Assembly: GCA_016928975.1 (NCBI GenBank)
Contig: JAFGJR010000336.1
Location: 1 to 15,871, forward strand
Length of the DNA: 15,871 nucleotides
Direction of reading: 5' to 3'
From: Sedimentisphaerales bacterium
GTDB lineage: Bacteria; Planctomycetota; Phycisphaerae; Sedimentisphaerales; SG8-4
In this document: positions 6,404-14,348 of the stretch, one piece after another
Layout of the letters: every line of letters begins with the position of its first letter
How positions within the stretch are numbered: the first letter of the stretch is position 1
Made by a program: the position numbers and the translations under genes
Notes under the pieces: model-generated
Database searches by the model: none
Told to the model about the DNA's origin: nothing
The model's input: only the letters and a program-made list of their open reading frames with translations

Positions 6404-7144
6404 ATGAGCAAGGTTATCCGGACGTGGACGTTGGCGAGTCGCCGGCCTGCGCGGATGCTCCGGATGGTAGGGCGCGATCTCTGGCGTCAGTGGCGAGTAA
6501 CGGTCTTTGTCGTCCTGTTCGTCGTGGTGCCTGTAAAGTCCAGCCTGGCGGACTGGAACTGGGTGCCGACCGGGTCGATGAATCCGACGATCCTGGAGGG
6601 CGACCTGGTCTATGTAGACAAGCTCGCATACGACCTTCGGTTCCCGCTGACATTGCATCGTTTGGCCCGGTGGTCCGAGCCGCAACGGGGCGACGTGGTC
6701 GTCTGCCTCTCGCCCGATGACGGCACACGACTGGTTAAGAGGGTCATCGCCCGGCCTGACGATACCGTCGAGCTTCGCAACAACGTTCTGCTGTTGAACG
6801 GCCGGCCTCTCGCCTACGACAAGGCGGCTGTGGACTACGCGGGGCGACTGCCTCACAACCTCCCCGGCAAGTGCATCGTCGCCATGGAGAATCTGGACTC
6901 GACAGTCCACCCGGTGCTCAGCATTCCCGCGATTCGCGCGATGCGCAACTTCGGACCCGTGACGGTCCCGGACGGACACTACTTCGTCATGGGCGACAAC
7001 CGGGACATCAGCCGCGACTCGCGATTCTTCGGCTTCGTGCCCCGCAAGGCGATCCTCGGCAAGGCGCGGGCCGTCATTCTGTCGTTCGACATCACCGACA
7101 AGTACCAGCCCCGATTCGGAAGGTTCCTCTCACGATTGCGGTAG
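6404..7144 (+). CDS. lepB: Signal peptidase I (S26 family)
   Basis: 246 residues. The ATG at 6404 follows GGGAGG (6394-6399) at 4 nt. It cleaves signal peptides of exported proteins at the outer face of the cytoplasmic membrane. A basic N-terminus is followed by one membrane segment (residues about 32-44, VTVFVVLFVVVPV). The catalytic serine lies in PTGSMNPTILEGD (Ser58) and the general-base lysine in GTRLVKRVIARPDD (Lys112). The conserved box near the C-terminus is GHYFVMGDNRDISRDSRFFG. All boxes are intact and in order, and the length is normal. Several neighbours (beta-helix protein, large secreted protein, CMD protein, SMP-30 protein) carry signal peptides it could process, although housekeeping use is more likely than a dedicated link. 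Confidence 0.95.
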   Translation: MSKVIRTWTLASRRPARMLRMVGRDLWRQWRVTVFVVLFVVVPVKSSLADWNWVPTGSMNPTILEGDLVYVDKLAYDLRFPLTLHRLARWSEPQRGDVVVCLSPDDGTRLVKRVIARPDDTVELRNNVLLLNGRPLAYDKAAVDYAGRLPHNLPGKCIVAMENLDSTVHPVLSIPAIRAMRNFGPVTVPDGHYFVMGDNRDISRDSRFFGFVPRKAILGKARAVILSFDITDKYQPRFGRFLSRLR

Positions 7145-7204
7145 TCCGTACTGTCTTGCGGCCACGTGGTGAAATCACGGCTCCACATTCAGCAGATCTC
7201 CTAT

Positions 7205-7232
7205 TTGCGGAACAGCCGTCCACCCATAGAAT
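7205..7232 (+). promoter_or_regulatory. Candidate promoter giving a leaderless DUF456 transcript
   Basis: TTGCGG (7205-7210), a 16-nt spacer and TAGAAT (7227-7232). The predicted start of transcription falls at about 7239, the A of the DUF456 ATG, and no Shine-Dalgarno is visible before that ATG. The -35 is weak. Confidence 0.3.
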
Positions 7233-7238
7233 CGTGAA

Positions 7239-7754
7239 ATGCTCTATGTTTCGCTGTCCATCTTGGTGGTGCTCAACGCCGTATGGCTGGCGATGGTGCT
7301 GTTCGGCATCCCCGGCAACTGGCTGATGATCCTCTCCACCTGTCTATTGGCCTGGTGGACATGGGACCAAGCGGTGTTTTCCGGCTGGACGCTCATTGCG
7401 ATTACGGCTCTGGCGCTTGCCGGCGAGTTGGTCGAGTTTCTGGCCGGCATGCTCGGTGCCCGAGGCTCCGGGGCAAGCTGGCGAGCGTCCGTCGCGGCCG
7501 TATTCGGAGCGATCCTCGGCGCCCTCTTCGGGACCTTCATGATTCCGGTCCTCCTTCTCGGCACGGTGCTGGGCGCATCCGTCGGCGCGGGGCTGGCCGT
7601 GTGGGCAATCGAGGTCTCGCGAGGAGAACGTGCCGAACACTCGCTTCGTCGCGGCGTCGGCGCGGGAATCGGTCAATTCGTCGGTATCACGAGCAAGATC
7701 ATACTCGGCCTGATAATCTGGGTTATCATTGCGGTCGCCGCCTTCTGGCCGTAG
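7239..7754 (+). CDS. DUF456 family membrane protein
   Basis: 171 residues, mostly hydrophobic, with about four or five membrane segments. Family-typical stretches are the N-terminal GIPGNWLMILST, AGELVEFLAGMLGARGSGASWRASVAAVFGAILGALFGTF with its glycine-rich hairpin of helices, and the C-terminal GVGAGIGQFVGITSKIILGLIIWVIIAVAAF. DUF456 proteins are inner-membrane proteins of unknown function. The start at 7239 has no ribosome-binding site, but the family begins close to this methionine. It lies 94 bp after lepB in the same direction, so co-transcription is possible but not required. The C-terminus is complete. Confidence 0.88.
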   Translation: MLYVSLSILVVLNAVWLAMVLFGIPGNWLMILSTCLLAWWTWDQAVFSGWTLIAITALALAGELVEFLAGMLGARGSGASWRASVAAVFGAILGALFGTFMIPVLLLGTVLGASVGAGLAVWAIEVSRGERAEHSLRRGVGAGIGQFVGITSKIILGLIIWVIIAVAAFWP

Positions 7755-8070
7755 ACGTCTTTGTCCACGTGACGCTGCTTGGAGTGGATTGTCCAAGAAC
7801 GCCGCACAGACTCCCGGCGCACATGATACGAGATGGGTAGGAGACGAACAACAGGATGCGTGTGGAGTTGTCCCACGACGCTTCACCTCGACGAGCTTCA
7901 GGAACTCAAACAGGTGTGGTTGGAGTATCAAAGCGACGTGTGCTATCTTGATTGATGAACCGAGGCAGCACATCTCCTGTGGGCGGCGGAGGTCTCCGTC
8001 TATGTTTCTATCTGGCCTGCGGAGGTCGCCTCTCGGCGGAACCAACCTCGGTCTGCGCGTCTGGTTAGAG
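7755..8070. other. Intergenic gap between convergent DUF456 and CMD genes
   Basis: 316 bp without a confident gene. A 40-codon plus-strand frame at 7833-7955 (MGRRRTTGCVW...; ends LDELQELKQVWLEYQSDVC) has a coding-like amphipathic tail but no ribosome-binding site and no recognised family. It may be a gene remnant or chance. A CGGAG-GT-CTCCG palindrome and a second GCGGAGGTC nearby (about 7986-8029) are weak structure. No clear terminator is seen for either gene. Confidence 0.3.
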
Positions 8071-8523
8071 CTACTTCTCCGTGCGGCCCAGAGAGTCTTG
8101 GGCGATATGCAGGGCCGAAGTGTTCGATATGAGTCCCGCGATCAGTGTTGCTTGGATGATCTCTCCATCGGTGGCGCCGGACTTCCTGGCCCGCTTGCTG
8201 TGAGCGGCTGTGCATTCCGGGGATTTCAGGGCCACAGCCGCTGCAAGGGCGACGAGAGACCGCTCCTTGTCGCTCAACGGGCCGCCTTCGAGAACCCCCC
8301 GTCCATAGGCCATGAATCTGGGCAGGAGGGTTTGTCTCTCGCTCATCAGACGCAGCGCCTTCGGAACGAACCCGTGTTCCCGTTCAAGTTGAGAGAGGAT
8401 GTTCCGGGCCTCCATGTCTGTGGCCGCAGGCTGTTCCTCATGCCCCCGTGACGAGCCTACCAGAATCGCACCGGTCAGTCCGATCAGGCAAATCGTCATT
8501 CCTGTCAGTGTCTTCGTGTTCAT
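8071..8523 (-). CDS. Exported carboxymuconolactone decarboxylase/AhpD-like protein
   Basis: 150 residues; the ATG at 8523 follows GGAGG (8537-8533) at 9 nt. The N-terminus is a signal peptide or anchor (KTLTGMTICLIGLTGAILVGSS). The rest fits the CMD/AhpD fold: GFVPKALRLMSERQTLLPRFMAYGRGVL, LSDKERSLVALAAAVALKSPECTAAH, and the helix ATDGEIIQATLIAGLISNTSALHIA. AhpD-type members use a CxxCxxxH thiol/histidine site; here the motif reads S101-P-E-C104-x-x-x-H108, so the first cysteine is a serine and only one thiol remains. Disulfide-exchange peroxidase activity of the AhpD kind is therefore doubtful; a one-cysteine reaction or a non-redox role is possible. An ArsR-type regulator is encoded upstream on the same strand, with a candidate operator in the approximately 170-nt leader region. 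Confidence 0.85.
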   Translation of the reverse strand: MNTKTLTGMTICLIGLTGAILVGSSRGHEEQPAATDMEARNILSQLEREHGFVPKALRLMSERQTLLPRFMAYGRGVLEGGPLSDKERSLVALAAAVALKSPECTAAHSKRARKSGATDGEIIQATLIAGLISNTSALHIAQDSLGRTEK

Positions 8524-8694
8524 TGATCTTGTCCTCCCCGTTTGTCTGATTGGCTGTCAGGCTTCTGCCGTCCGAGGGACCTGCATGGTGTGCAATCCCG
8601 CTTGTCGCCTTCGATTGCCCCTGCGCAACAACAGTTTTGCTCTCTCGGTTTCACTTGTCTACAACACATACGGCACCTTCCTTGAAGGAGTAAG

Positions 8695-8716
8695 CATATA
8701 AGCACCAACTTATGTG
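8695..8716. promoter_or_regulatory. Candidate ArsR-family operator (CATATAAG-N6-CTTATGTG)
   Basis: The half sites CATATAAG (8695-8702) and CTTATGTG (8709-8716) are inverted with one mismatch in eight, separated by 6 nt. A short A/T-containing dyad of this kind is usual for ArsR/SmtB repressors. It lies between the arsR stop and the CMD gene, 172 bp upstream of the CMD start, where that gene's promoter is expected. Nothing else coding is seen in 8524-8748. Confidence 0.45.
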
Positions 8717-8748
8717 TCCGTGCAAAAAAAACACGCACAACACGTACG

Positions 8749-9036
8749 TCATGAATTGCCTTTCCCGAGCATCTTGGCGATCCGGGTTGCGTACAGGTCA
8801 AGCTGGTCCTGTCGCACGGAGTAGTGGATGAAGCTGCCTTCCCGCTGGCCTTTCACCAGACCCGCTTGCCGAAGCACCCGCAAGTGCTGAGAAACGGCGG
8901 GTTGACTCACGCCCAACCTCTTGGCCAGCGCATTGACACACAAGGGCCGTTCGCCTCTGAGCAACTGGAGCAGTTGCAGGCGCGTTGGGTCCGACAACGC
9001 TTTGAAGGCTTCGACGAGTTCTTCCAGGGTGCTCAT
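8749..9036 (-). CDS. ArsR-family winged-helix transcriptional regulator
   Basis: 95 residues from the ATG at 9036; a TTG at 9051 would add five residues and has no better ribosome-binding site. Helix-turn-helix family features: LVEAFKALSDPTRLQLLQLL, CVNALAKRLGVSQPAVSQHLRVLRQAGLV and the wing QREGSFIHYSV. In arsenic- or cadmium-sensing relatives the segment after the first helices reads ELCVCDL; here it reads PLCVNAL, so only one cysteine (Cys33) remains and it is the only cysteine in the protein. A classical multi-thiol metal site is therefore absent; a single-thiol (redox or alkylation) or ligand-independent role is possible. It probably controls itself and the downstream CMD gene. Confidence 0.92.
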   Translation of the reverse strand: MSTLEELVEAFKALSDPTRLQLLQLLRGERPLCVNALAKRLGVSQPAVSQHLRVLRQAGLVKGQREGSFIHYSVRQDQLDLYATRIAKMLGKGNS

Positions 9037-9070
9037 TGTCGTGTCATCCAATCAGTTAGCACATGCGAAT

Positions 9071-9099
9071 ATACTAATGCGTCCTTCTTCCCATGTCAA
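9071..9099 (-). promoter_or_regulatory. Promoter for the arsR gene
   Basis: On the minus strand a consensus TTGACA (9099-9094) is followed after 17 nt by TAGTAT (9076-9071). The predicted start near 9064 leaves about 28 nt of leader before the ATG at 9036. It is divergent from the ygiQ promoter. Confidence 0.55.
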
Positions 9100-9185
9100 A
9101 TGGCATTTCGTCCGGATTTTCAGTTTTTTGTCTGAGCAGGAGGGCCGGCGGGGAGACTCGTGCCCAAACACAAGATCACGCACTG

Positions 9186-9194
9186 TGGTATAAT
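9186..9194 (+). promoter_or_regulatory. Extended -10 promoter (TGGTATAAT) for ygiQ
   Basis: TGG immediately before a perfect TATAAT (9189-9194), with no recognisable -35, as is common with extended -10 elements. The predicted transcription start is at about 9201, coinciding with the first of two ATG codons (9201, 9204); no Shine-Dalgarno precedes them, which suggests a leaderless mRNA. Confidence 0.5.
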
Positions 9195-9200
9195 GGTCTG

Positions 9201-11105
9201 ATGATGCGCAGAGTAATGAAAGCAAGCTCTCTATTGCCAACGACGCGGGAGGAGATACGCGGCAGGGGTTGGGAGCAGGTGGATATCATCCTCGTCACGG
9301 GCGATGCGTACGTGGATCATCCCTCTTTTGGCGTGGCGATGATCGGTCGCTGGCTCGAGAAGCTGGGCTATCGCGTGGCGATACTGCCTCAGCCGGATTG
9401 GCGCGGCATCGATGCATTCCGGTCGCTCGGCGCGCCAAGGCTGTTCTGGGGGATCACGTCGGGCTGCATCGATTCGCGGCTGAATGATTACGCGTCGATG
9501 GGCCACCGCAGAGGAGCCGATGTCTACAGTCCGGGCGGCGCGATCGGCCTGAGGCCGACCCGGCCGTTGCTGGCCTACGCAGCACGGGCTCGCGAGGCAT
9601 ATCCGAATGTGCCAATCATCCTCGGCGGGCTGGAAGCCAGCCTGCGACGGCTGGTCCATTACGATTACATCTCGGACAAGATGATGCGATCCGTGTTGGT
9701 GGACGCCAAGGCGGACATGCTCGTCTTCGGCATGGGCGAGTTGGCGATTGCAGAGATCGCCCGGCGACTCAATAACGGGGAGCCTGTCAGCGCCATGACG
9801 AACATCGCCGGCACGGCGTACAGAGTGCTGCGGGATACGCCAGTGCCGGCGGACGCAGTGCGCCTGCCCTCGCTGGCGCAGCAGACCGAGAACAAGGCCC
9901 TCGTCATGGAGGCCCAGGAACAATACCAGCGCGCTTGTAGTGTGCCCGCAAGGGCATTCTGTGTAGCCCAGTCGCCCCCGGCTGGGATCACCGCCGAGGG
10001 CGGCGGCGCCACATGTGGTGGTCGGCCTGTCGTGCAGGATCAGGACCCAGGGACTATCGTCGTGATGCCTCCGGCGCGGTCATTGACTACAGGCGAGCTT
10101 GACGCTTTGTACGACCTGCCGTTCACGCGTCGATGGCATCCGCGATATGCGAGTTGCGGCGGAATTGCCGCCCTGGAGCCGGTGGAGTCCTCGATCACCA
10201 CGCACCGGGGCTGCTACGGCGGCTGCTCCTTCTGCTCGATCTACTTCCACCAGGGCAAGGAGATCGCCTCGCGCAGCACTGAGTCGCTGCTGGCCGAGGC
10301 CGACCGGCTCAGCGCGGATGCACGCTTCCGAGGGACGATCAGCGATCTCGGCGGGCCGACCGCCAACATGTACGGCACCAACTGCACGAAGGAGCAGGGG
10401 TGTTCGCGTCCGAGCTGCGTGTTCCCGTCGCCCTGCAAGAATCTGAGCCTGGACTTCGGGCCGTTGATGGAGATGACGGAGGCGTTCGTCCGCTGGAAAG
10501 GCGGCCCGCGAGGCAAGCATGTCTATGTGGCATCGGGCATTCGGCACGATCTGGCCTTGCACAGTCCGGGGTACCTTGATCTGCTCGTCGGGCATTTCGT
10601 GGGTGGGCATCTGAAGGTCGCGCCGGAGCACTACTGCGACCAGGTCCTGCGTTTGATGGGCAAACCATCGTTTGCGTCGTTCGAGGAATTCGAGAGCCGA
10701 TTCGACGAAGCCTGCCGCCGTGCCGGCAAGGAGTTCTACCTTGTGCCCTACTTCATCAGCGCCCATCCCGGCTGCACGCTCGATCACGCCGCCAGGCTGA
10801 CCGAGTATCTCGTCTCGCGGTCCTGGCAGCCTCGCCAGGTGCAGGACTTCGTCCCGGTGCCGCTGACTCTGTCCACAGCCATGTACGTCGCCGGGCAGGA
10901 CTCCGCCGGTCGCAAGATCCATGTCCCCAGCGGCCGCCGCGAGAAGCGCCTCCAGGCGGCTCTGCTTCAATACTACCGCGAGCCCAACGCCAGGCTCATC
11001 GCCGAATACCTGCAATCCGGCGGCCATGCCGAGCTACTGAAGGACTTGCGCCGGCTGTGGTCGAGCAATCGCCGACGCAGGAGACATGGGAAGGGAACCT
11101 CATAG
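9201..11105 (+). CDS. ygiQ: YgiQ-type (UPF0313) radical SAM protein, interrupted in frame by a palindromic repeat
   Basis: 634 residues from the ATG at 9201; the frame is open upstream to 9093, but that part contains the promoter and arsR control region and is unlikely to be translated. The N-terminal domain ([41 protein letters not shown]) is the UPF0313 signature, with a B12-binding-like fold. The radical SAM cluster motif is CYGGCSFC (CX3CX2C) within [23 protein letters not shown]. Other family motifs are [16 protein letters not shown], a cluster of extra cysteines ([12 protein letters not shown]...C) and the C-terminal [13 protein letters not shown] and [17 protein letters not shown]. The reaction of YgiQ proteins is not established. 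Residues about 246-271 are encoded by repeat copy C and look foreign between QEQYQR and the conserved-looking [24 protein letters not shown]. The gene is otherwise intact. marC follows after 3 nt, suggesting an operon. Confidence 0.92.
   Translation: MMRRVMKASSLLPTTREEIRGRGWEQVDIILVTGDAYVDHPSFGVAMIGRWLEKLGYRVAILPQPDWRGIDAFRSLGAPRLFWGITSGCIDSRLNDYASMGHRRGADVYSPGGAIGLRPTRPLLAYAARAREAYPNVPIILGGLEASLRRLVHYDYISDKMMRSVLVDAKADMLVFGMGELAIAEIARRLNNGEPVSAMTNIAGTAYRVLRDTPVPADAVRLPSLAQQTENKALVMEAQEQYQRACSVPARAFCVAQSPPAGITAEGGGATCGGRPVVQDQDPGTIVVMPPARSLTTGELDALYDLPFTRRWHPRYASCGGIAALEPVESSITTHRGCYGGCSFCSIYFHQGKEIASRSTESLLAEADRLSADARFRGTISDLGGPTANMYGTNCTKEQGCSRPSCVFPSPCKNLSLDFGPLMEMTEAFVRWKGGPRGKHVYVASGIRHDLALHSPGYLDLLVGHFVGGHLKVAPEHYCDQVLRLMGKPSFASFEEFESRFDEACRRAGKEFYLVPYFISAHPGCTLDHAARLTEYLVSRSWQPRQVQDFVPVPLTLSTAMYVAGQDSAGRKIHVPSGRREKRLQAALLQYYREPNARLIAEYLQSGGHAELLKDLRRLWSSNRRRRRHGKGTS
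9937..10013. repeat. Cloverleaf palindromic repeat, copy C (long form), inside ygiQ
   Basis: Aligns along its whole 77 nt with copy A: GTAGTG, then hairpin TGCCC/GGGCA (9942-9956), TGTAGC (9962-9967), hairpin CCCAG..CTGGG, then a CCGCCGAGGGCGGCGG stem and GCCACA (10008-10013). It has diverged more than the other copies (for example GCCACA instead of GCTACA), as expected for an older insertion. It is translated in frame as [20 protein letters not shown]..., the same frame in which copy A reads VAQPPSAGITPG. Confidence 0.88.
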
Positions 11106-11108
11106 GAT

Positions 11109-11783
11109 ATGGTGCTGGGAATGCTTGAACGAGGCGGCGTGGAGGAATGGGCGGGACCAATTGGCCTGGTGATCCACCACAGTCTGCTGCTATTCGCCGT
11201 GGTCAATCCAGTGGGAAATATCCCGGTGTATGCCGACCTCACACGCGACTTGCAGATGCGAGAGCGCAAACGCGTGATGAACCTCGCCGTTCTCACGGCC
11301 CTTGGCGTCGTCGTGGTCTTCACCCTGATCGGCGATTGGAGCCTGTCCTACCTGTTCAACGTGACCGTGGACGATTTGCAGATTGCCGGCGGCATCCTGC
11401 TGTTCATCATCGCGGTTCGCGGCATCATGCCACACGGGGATGCCTATCAGCACTCCAAGGACCGCATGATGGTCGCGGTGTTTCCCATCGCCTTTCCCAT
11501 CATGGTGGGCCCCGGCGCACTCACAGTGACCATCATCACGACCCAGACCATCGGTCACGGCCTCATGGTCATCACGGCGGCGGTGACGTTCTTCTTTGTC
11601 TTTCTGATCGCGCGAAACGCCCACGCGTTGATGCGTCTGACCGGCCCCTATATCGGCATGATGATCGCCCGACTGCTGTACATCTTCCTGGCCGCCAAGG
11701 CGGTCGCCATGGTCCTGCACGGCCTCAGCGGCTTCCTCTCACAGTATCTGCCGCCTGTGCAGGCAGCCACAGGATCGCCGTAG
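11109..11783 (+). CDS. marC: MarC family integral membrane protein
   Basis: 224 residues with about six hydrophobic segments. Family landmarks are LLLFAVVNPVGNIPVYADLT in the first helix region, LQIAGGILLFIIAVRGI, VFPIAFPIMVGPGALTVTIITTQ (the second NP/GPG-type repeat) and a C-terminal LTGPYIGMMIARLLYIFLAAKAVAMVLHGL. MarC-family proteins are inner-membrane proteins of unsettled function; an early link to multiple antibiotic resistance was not upheld for E. coli MarC. The start at 11109 lies 3 nt after the ygiQ stop; an ATG at 11121 is an alternative. The ribosome-binding site is poor, so translational coupling to ygiQ is likely. The stop is only 2 nt from the stop of the convergent kinase gene. 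Confidence 0.92.
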   Translation: MVLGMLERGGVEEWAGPIGLVIHHSLLLFAVVNPVGNIPVYADLTRDLQMRERKRVMNLAVLTALGVVVVFTLIGDWSLSYLFNVTVDDLQIAGGILLFIIAVRGIMPHGDAYQHSKDRMMVAVFPIAFPIMVGPGALTVTIITTQTIGHGLMVITAAVTFFFVFLIARNAHALMRLTGPYIGMMIARLLYIFLAAKAVAMVLHGLSGFLSQYLPPVQAATGSP

Positions 11784-11785
11784 AC

Positions 11786-14212
11786 TCAATCGGCGCCCTG
11801 TTGGGACAGCTTGGCCCGCCACTTGGCGGCCTCGTCGGGTTTGGGCCACGATTCGCAGAGGGTCACAAGCTGCTTCAGGGAGTCAATGGTGTGGGGGTGG
11901 TTGGGGCCGAGCTTGGTTTCGCGGCCGTGGAAGGCTTCCAGCAGCAGACGCTCGGCATCCTCGTAGCGTGCTTGGCGCAGGTGCAGTACACCCAACTGGT
12001 GAACCGTCTCCAACGTATGGCGATGGTCACGGCCGAGCTTGACTTGCCTTGCTTCAAGGGCCTCCATCAGCCGCTTCTGGGCCTCGTCGAGTTCGCCTTG
12101 CTCTTGCCGGAGGATGCCGAAGTCGTGGATCGTCTTCAAGGTATCTGGATGATCCGGCCCCAGCTTGAGCGTCTGGCCCGCCAAGGCCCGTTCAAGGAGA
12201 GCCTCCGCTTCCCGGTACTGTTTCTGCATGATGCGTATGGTGGCCAATCCGTTAACGTGGCGCAAGGTAACCGGATGGTCTTCGCCCGGAAGGTTAACAG
12301 TGCCAAAGTCAATGCCCTGTTTGAACAGCTCCTCGGCGTCTTCATCACGGCCTTGAGCCAAACGTAGCAAGGCAAGCTCATGCATGCAGCGTCCCAAGGC
12401 GTTGCAGAACTGAACCTCTTGCTTCCACTCATCCATTTCGTGGCCTGCATTCAACGACTCGAGCAGCACGCGCTCTGCTTCCCCATATTTGCCTTGCTCT
12501 CGATAGATCTCACCCAGGTGGAGCCCATACCCTGCCCCGGGAGTCGCTTCGACCTTTGGACGCACCAATTGCTCGGCCTCTTCGTATCGCCCCAGTCCTG
12601 CATAGGTAACGCCCAGGTTGGCATTCCACACAAGCTCTTTCTTGGCCAGATTTCCGGATTTATCCTGAGAGACCTTCTCGATGACCTGTTTGTACAGAGG
12701 TTCTGCCTCCCGGTACCTGCCAGCATGGTAGTAAAACACGGCGAGCCAGTTCAACGCGATATTCGTCTCTGCGTGATTCTCGCCCAGTTGCTCCAAATAG
12801 AGGCTGTGTACAGGCTTCTGGTGATGCGCTGCAACTGCATACTGACCCAGGTCATAGTAGGTATAGGCCAGCTTGAAACGAATCGATGCCTCCGTCAGGG
12901 GCCGGTCCCGGAACTTCCCCTCGTCAAGCTTGGCTACGGCAGCATTCAGGACGTCGATCACTGTGGCCTCGCGACCCTTGATTGTGCTCGCTGAACCCAG
13001 AACGTTGTCGTTAAGAAAGTTCGTCACGAGCTGCGCTTCAGCGCGGGCTCGCTCGGCTCGGATGGCGAAGATCGTGGAGACCAGCACTCCCAAGACAAGC
13101 ACCATCAGAACGGCGGCGATGCCACCTACCAAAATGCGGTTTCGTCGTACGAATTTCCGGAACCGGTAGATCGTGCTGGGTGGGCTGGCGAGGACCGGCT
13201 CGTTGCCCAGATGACGCCTGATGTCTGCCGCAAATTCCCCGGCGGAGGCATAGCGCCGCGTCCGGTCCTTCTCCATCGCCTTGAGCGTGATCCAGTCGAG
13301 GTCCCCGTGCAGGCGCCGGCTCAGTGTCCGCGCGTCCGTCCGACGCAACTGTGCCAGCTTGGCTGACTCCGCCGCCGAGATCGTGCTCAGTCGCGTGCTG
13401 GGCGTCTTCGGGTCTTCCTCGCGTATCGTCCGGCGAATGTGGTCGGGCCCACCGGCGCGCAAGCTCTGAGGCTCAAAGGGCAGCACGCCGGTCAGCAACT
13501 CGTAGAGCACAACGCCGAGCGAGTAGATGTCGCTTCGCGTGTCGATGTTCTGGCTGGTCATCTCCGCCTGCTCGGGACTCATGTACTCAGGCGTCCCGAT
13601 CATCTGAGCGTGCTCGGTGACCAGCGTCCGGTCCGTCAGGGACTGGCTCAGGGCCTTCGCCACGCCGAAGTCGATAATCATCGGGATCGCATGGTCGCCT
13701 TCAATTGCGACTAGGATGTTGGACGGCTTGATGTCGCGGTGGATGATCCCTTTCTGATGGGCATGCTGGACCGCCTCGCAGACCGACAGGAGCAGTCGCA
13801 GGCGTTCTTCGACACTCAGCTTCTGCCGGTCGCAGTGTTCCGTGATAGGCACGCCCTTGACACATTCCATGACGAAGTAAGGCCGGCCGGTCTTCGTGGT
13901 TCCCGCATCGAACACGTGGGCAATATGGGGATGGTCCAGAAGGGCCAGCGCCTGGCGTTCCGCCGCAAAACGAGCGATCACCTGCTTGGTGTCCATGCCC
14001 GGCTTGATGACCTTCAGGGCCACCCGCCGCTTGACGGGCTGCTGCTGCTCGGCCAGGTAGACAATCCCGCACCCGCCTTCGCCCAGGAGGCTCAGCAGCT
14101 TGTAGGGCCCGATCTGCCCGCCCGGACCGGCGTCTCCGTTCCCATAGCCTGCCGTGGAGGCATTGGCGGACTGGTTGTCCGGACTGCCCTTGGTTTGCTC
14201 GGCGTCGCTCAC
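11786..14212 (-). CDS. Membrane-anchored PknB-type Ser/Thr protein kinase with C-terminal TPR domain
   Basis: 808 residues. The GTG start at 14212 follows AGGAG (14223-14219) at 6 nt. The kinase domain (about 37-335) is complete: glycine loop [14 protein letters not shown] (residues 42-55), ATP lysine Lys67 (VALKVIK), HRDIKPSN with catalytic Asp160, DFG 181-183, [10 protein letters not shown] activation segment and [15 protein letters not shown]. One membrane helix (about 358-382, [22 protein letters not shown]) separates it from an extracytoplasmic region (about 425-790) of kinesin-light-chain-like TPR repeats with the pattern LG.DH..TL......G.L...Q....EA..L...AL. This kinase-TM-TPR layout is very common in Planctomycetota. 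It probably senses a protein partner or envelope state through the TPRs and phosphorylates cytoplasmic targets; the targets are unknown. No frameshift or missing catalytic residue was seen. Confidence 0.95.
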   Translation of the reverse strand: MSDAEQTKGSPDNQSANASTAGYGNGDAGPGGQIGPYKLLSLLGEGGCGIVYLAEQQQPVKRRVALKVIKPGMDTKQVIARFAAERQALALLDHPHIAHVFDAGTTKTGRPYFVMECVKGVPITEHCDRQKLSVEERLRLLLSVCEAVQHAHQKGIIHRDIKPSNILVAIEGDHAIPMIIDFGVAKALSQSLTDRTLVTEHAQMIGTPEYMSPEQAEMTSQNIDTRSDIYSLGVVLYELLTGVLPFEPQSLRAGGPDHIRRTIREEDPKTPSTRLSTISAAESAKLAQLRRTDARTLSRRLHGDLDWITLKAMEKDRTRRYASAGEFAADIRRHLGNEPVLASPPSTIYRFRKFVRRNRILVGGIAAVLMVLVLGVLVSTIFAIRAERARAEAQLVTNFLNDNVLGSASTIKGREATVIDVLNAAVAKLDEGKFRDRPLTEASIRFKLAYTYYDLGQYAVAAHHQKPVHSLYLEQLGENHAETNIALNWLAVFYYHAGRYREAEPLYKQVIEKVSQDKSGNLAKKELVWNANLGVTYAGLGRYEEAEQLVRPKVEATPGAGYGLHLGEIYREQGKYGEAERVLLESLNAGHEMDEWKQEVQFCNALGRCMHELALLRLAQGRDEDAEELFKQGIDFGTVNLPGEDHPVTLRHVNGLATIRIMQKQYREAEALLERALAGQTLKLGPDHPDTLKTIHDFGILRQEQGELDEAQKRLMEALEARQVKLGRDHRHTLETVHQLGVLHLRQARYEDAERLLLEAFHGRETKLGPNHPHTIDSLKQLVTLCESWPKPDEAAKWRAKLSQQGAD

Positions 14213-14246
14213 GGGACACTCCTGTAATCACATGGCGCGGCTCCAC

Positions 14247-14275
14247 ATTGTAGAGTCCAGGCTGATGCCCGACAA
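14247..14275 (-). promoter_or_regulatory. Sigma70-type promoter for the kinase gene
   Basis: On the minus strand TTGTCG (14275-14270), a 17-nt spacer, then TACAAT (14252-14247). The predicted start at about 14240 gives a leader of roughly 28 nt with the AGGAG ribosome-binding site before the GTG at 14212. Confidence 0.5.
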
Positions 14276-14348
14276 GGCCAAAACCGTTGCACGTGCCCGT
14301 GTGGAGCGGCGCTGCGATGCGATTTGCCCGAAACCTGTTCGAGGGTGG

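Noticed and set aside
8717..8740. Terminator after arsR (CGTG-T8-GCACG on the minus strand)
   Set aside because: The T-run is in the loop, not after a stem, so it does not match an intrinsic terminator.
8520..8801. 93-residue cysteine-rich minus-strand frame between arsR and the CMD gene
   Set aside because: It overlaps the arsR 3' end and the candidate operator, begins without a ribosome-binding site and resembles no family; more likely the CMD leader.
9093..9200. 36-residue N-terminal extension of YgiQ
   Set aside because: It would run through the arsR promoter and the TGGTATAAT promoter, and the family begins close to the methionines at 9201-9216.
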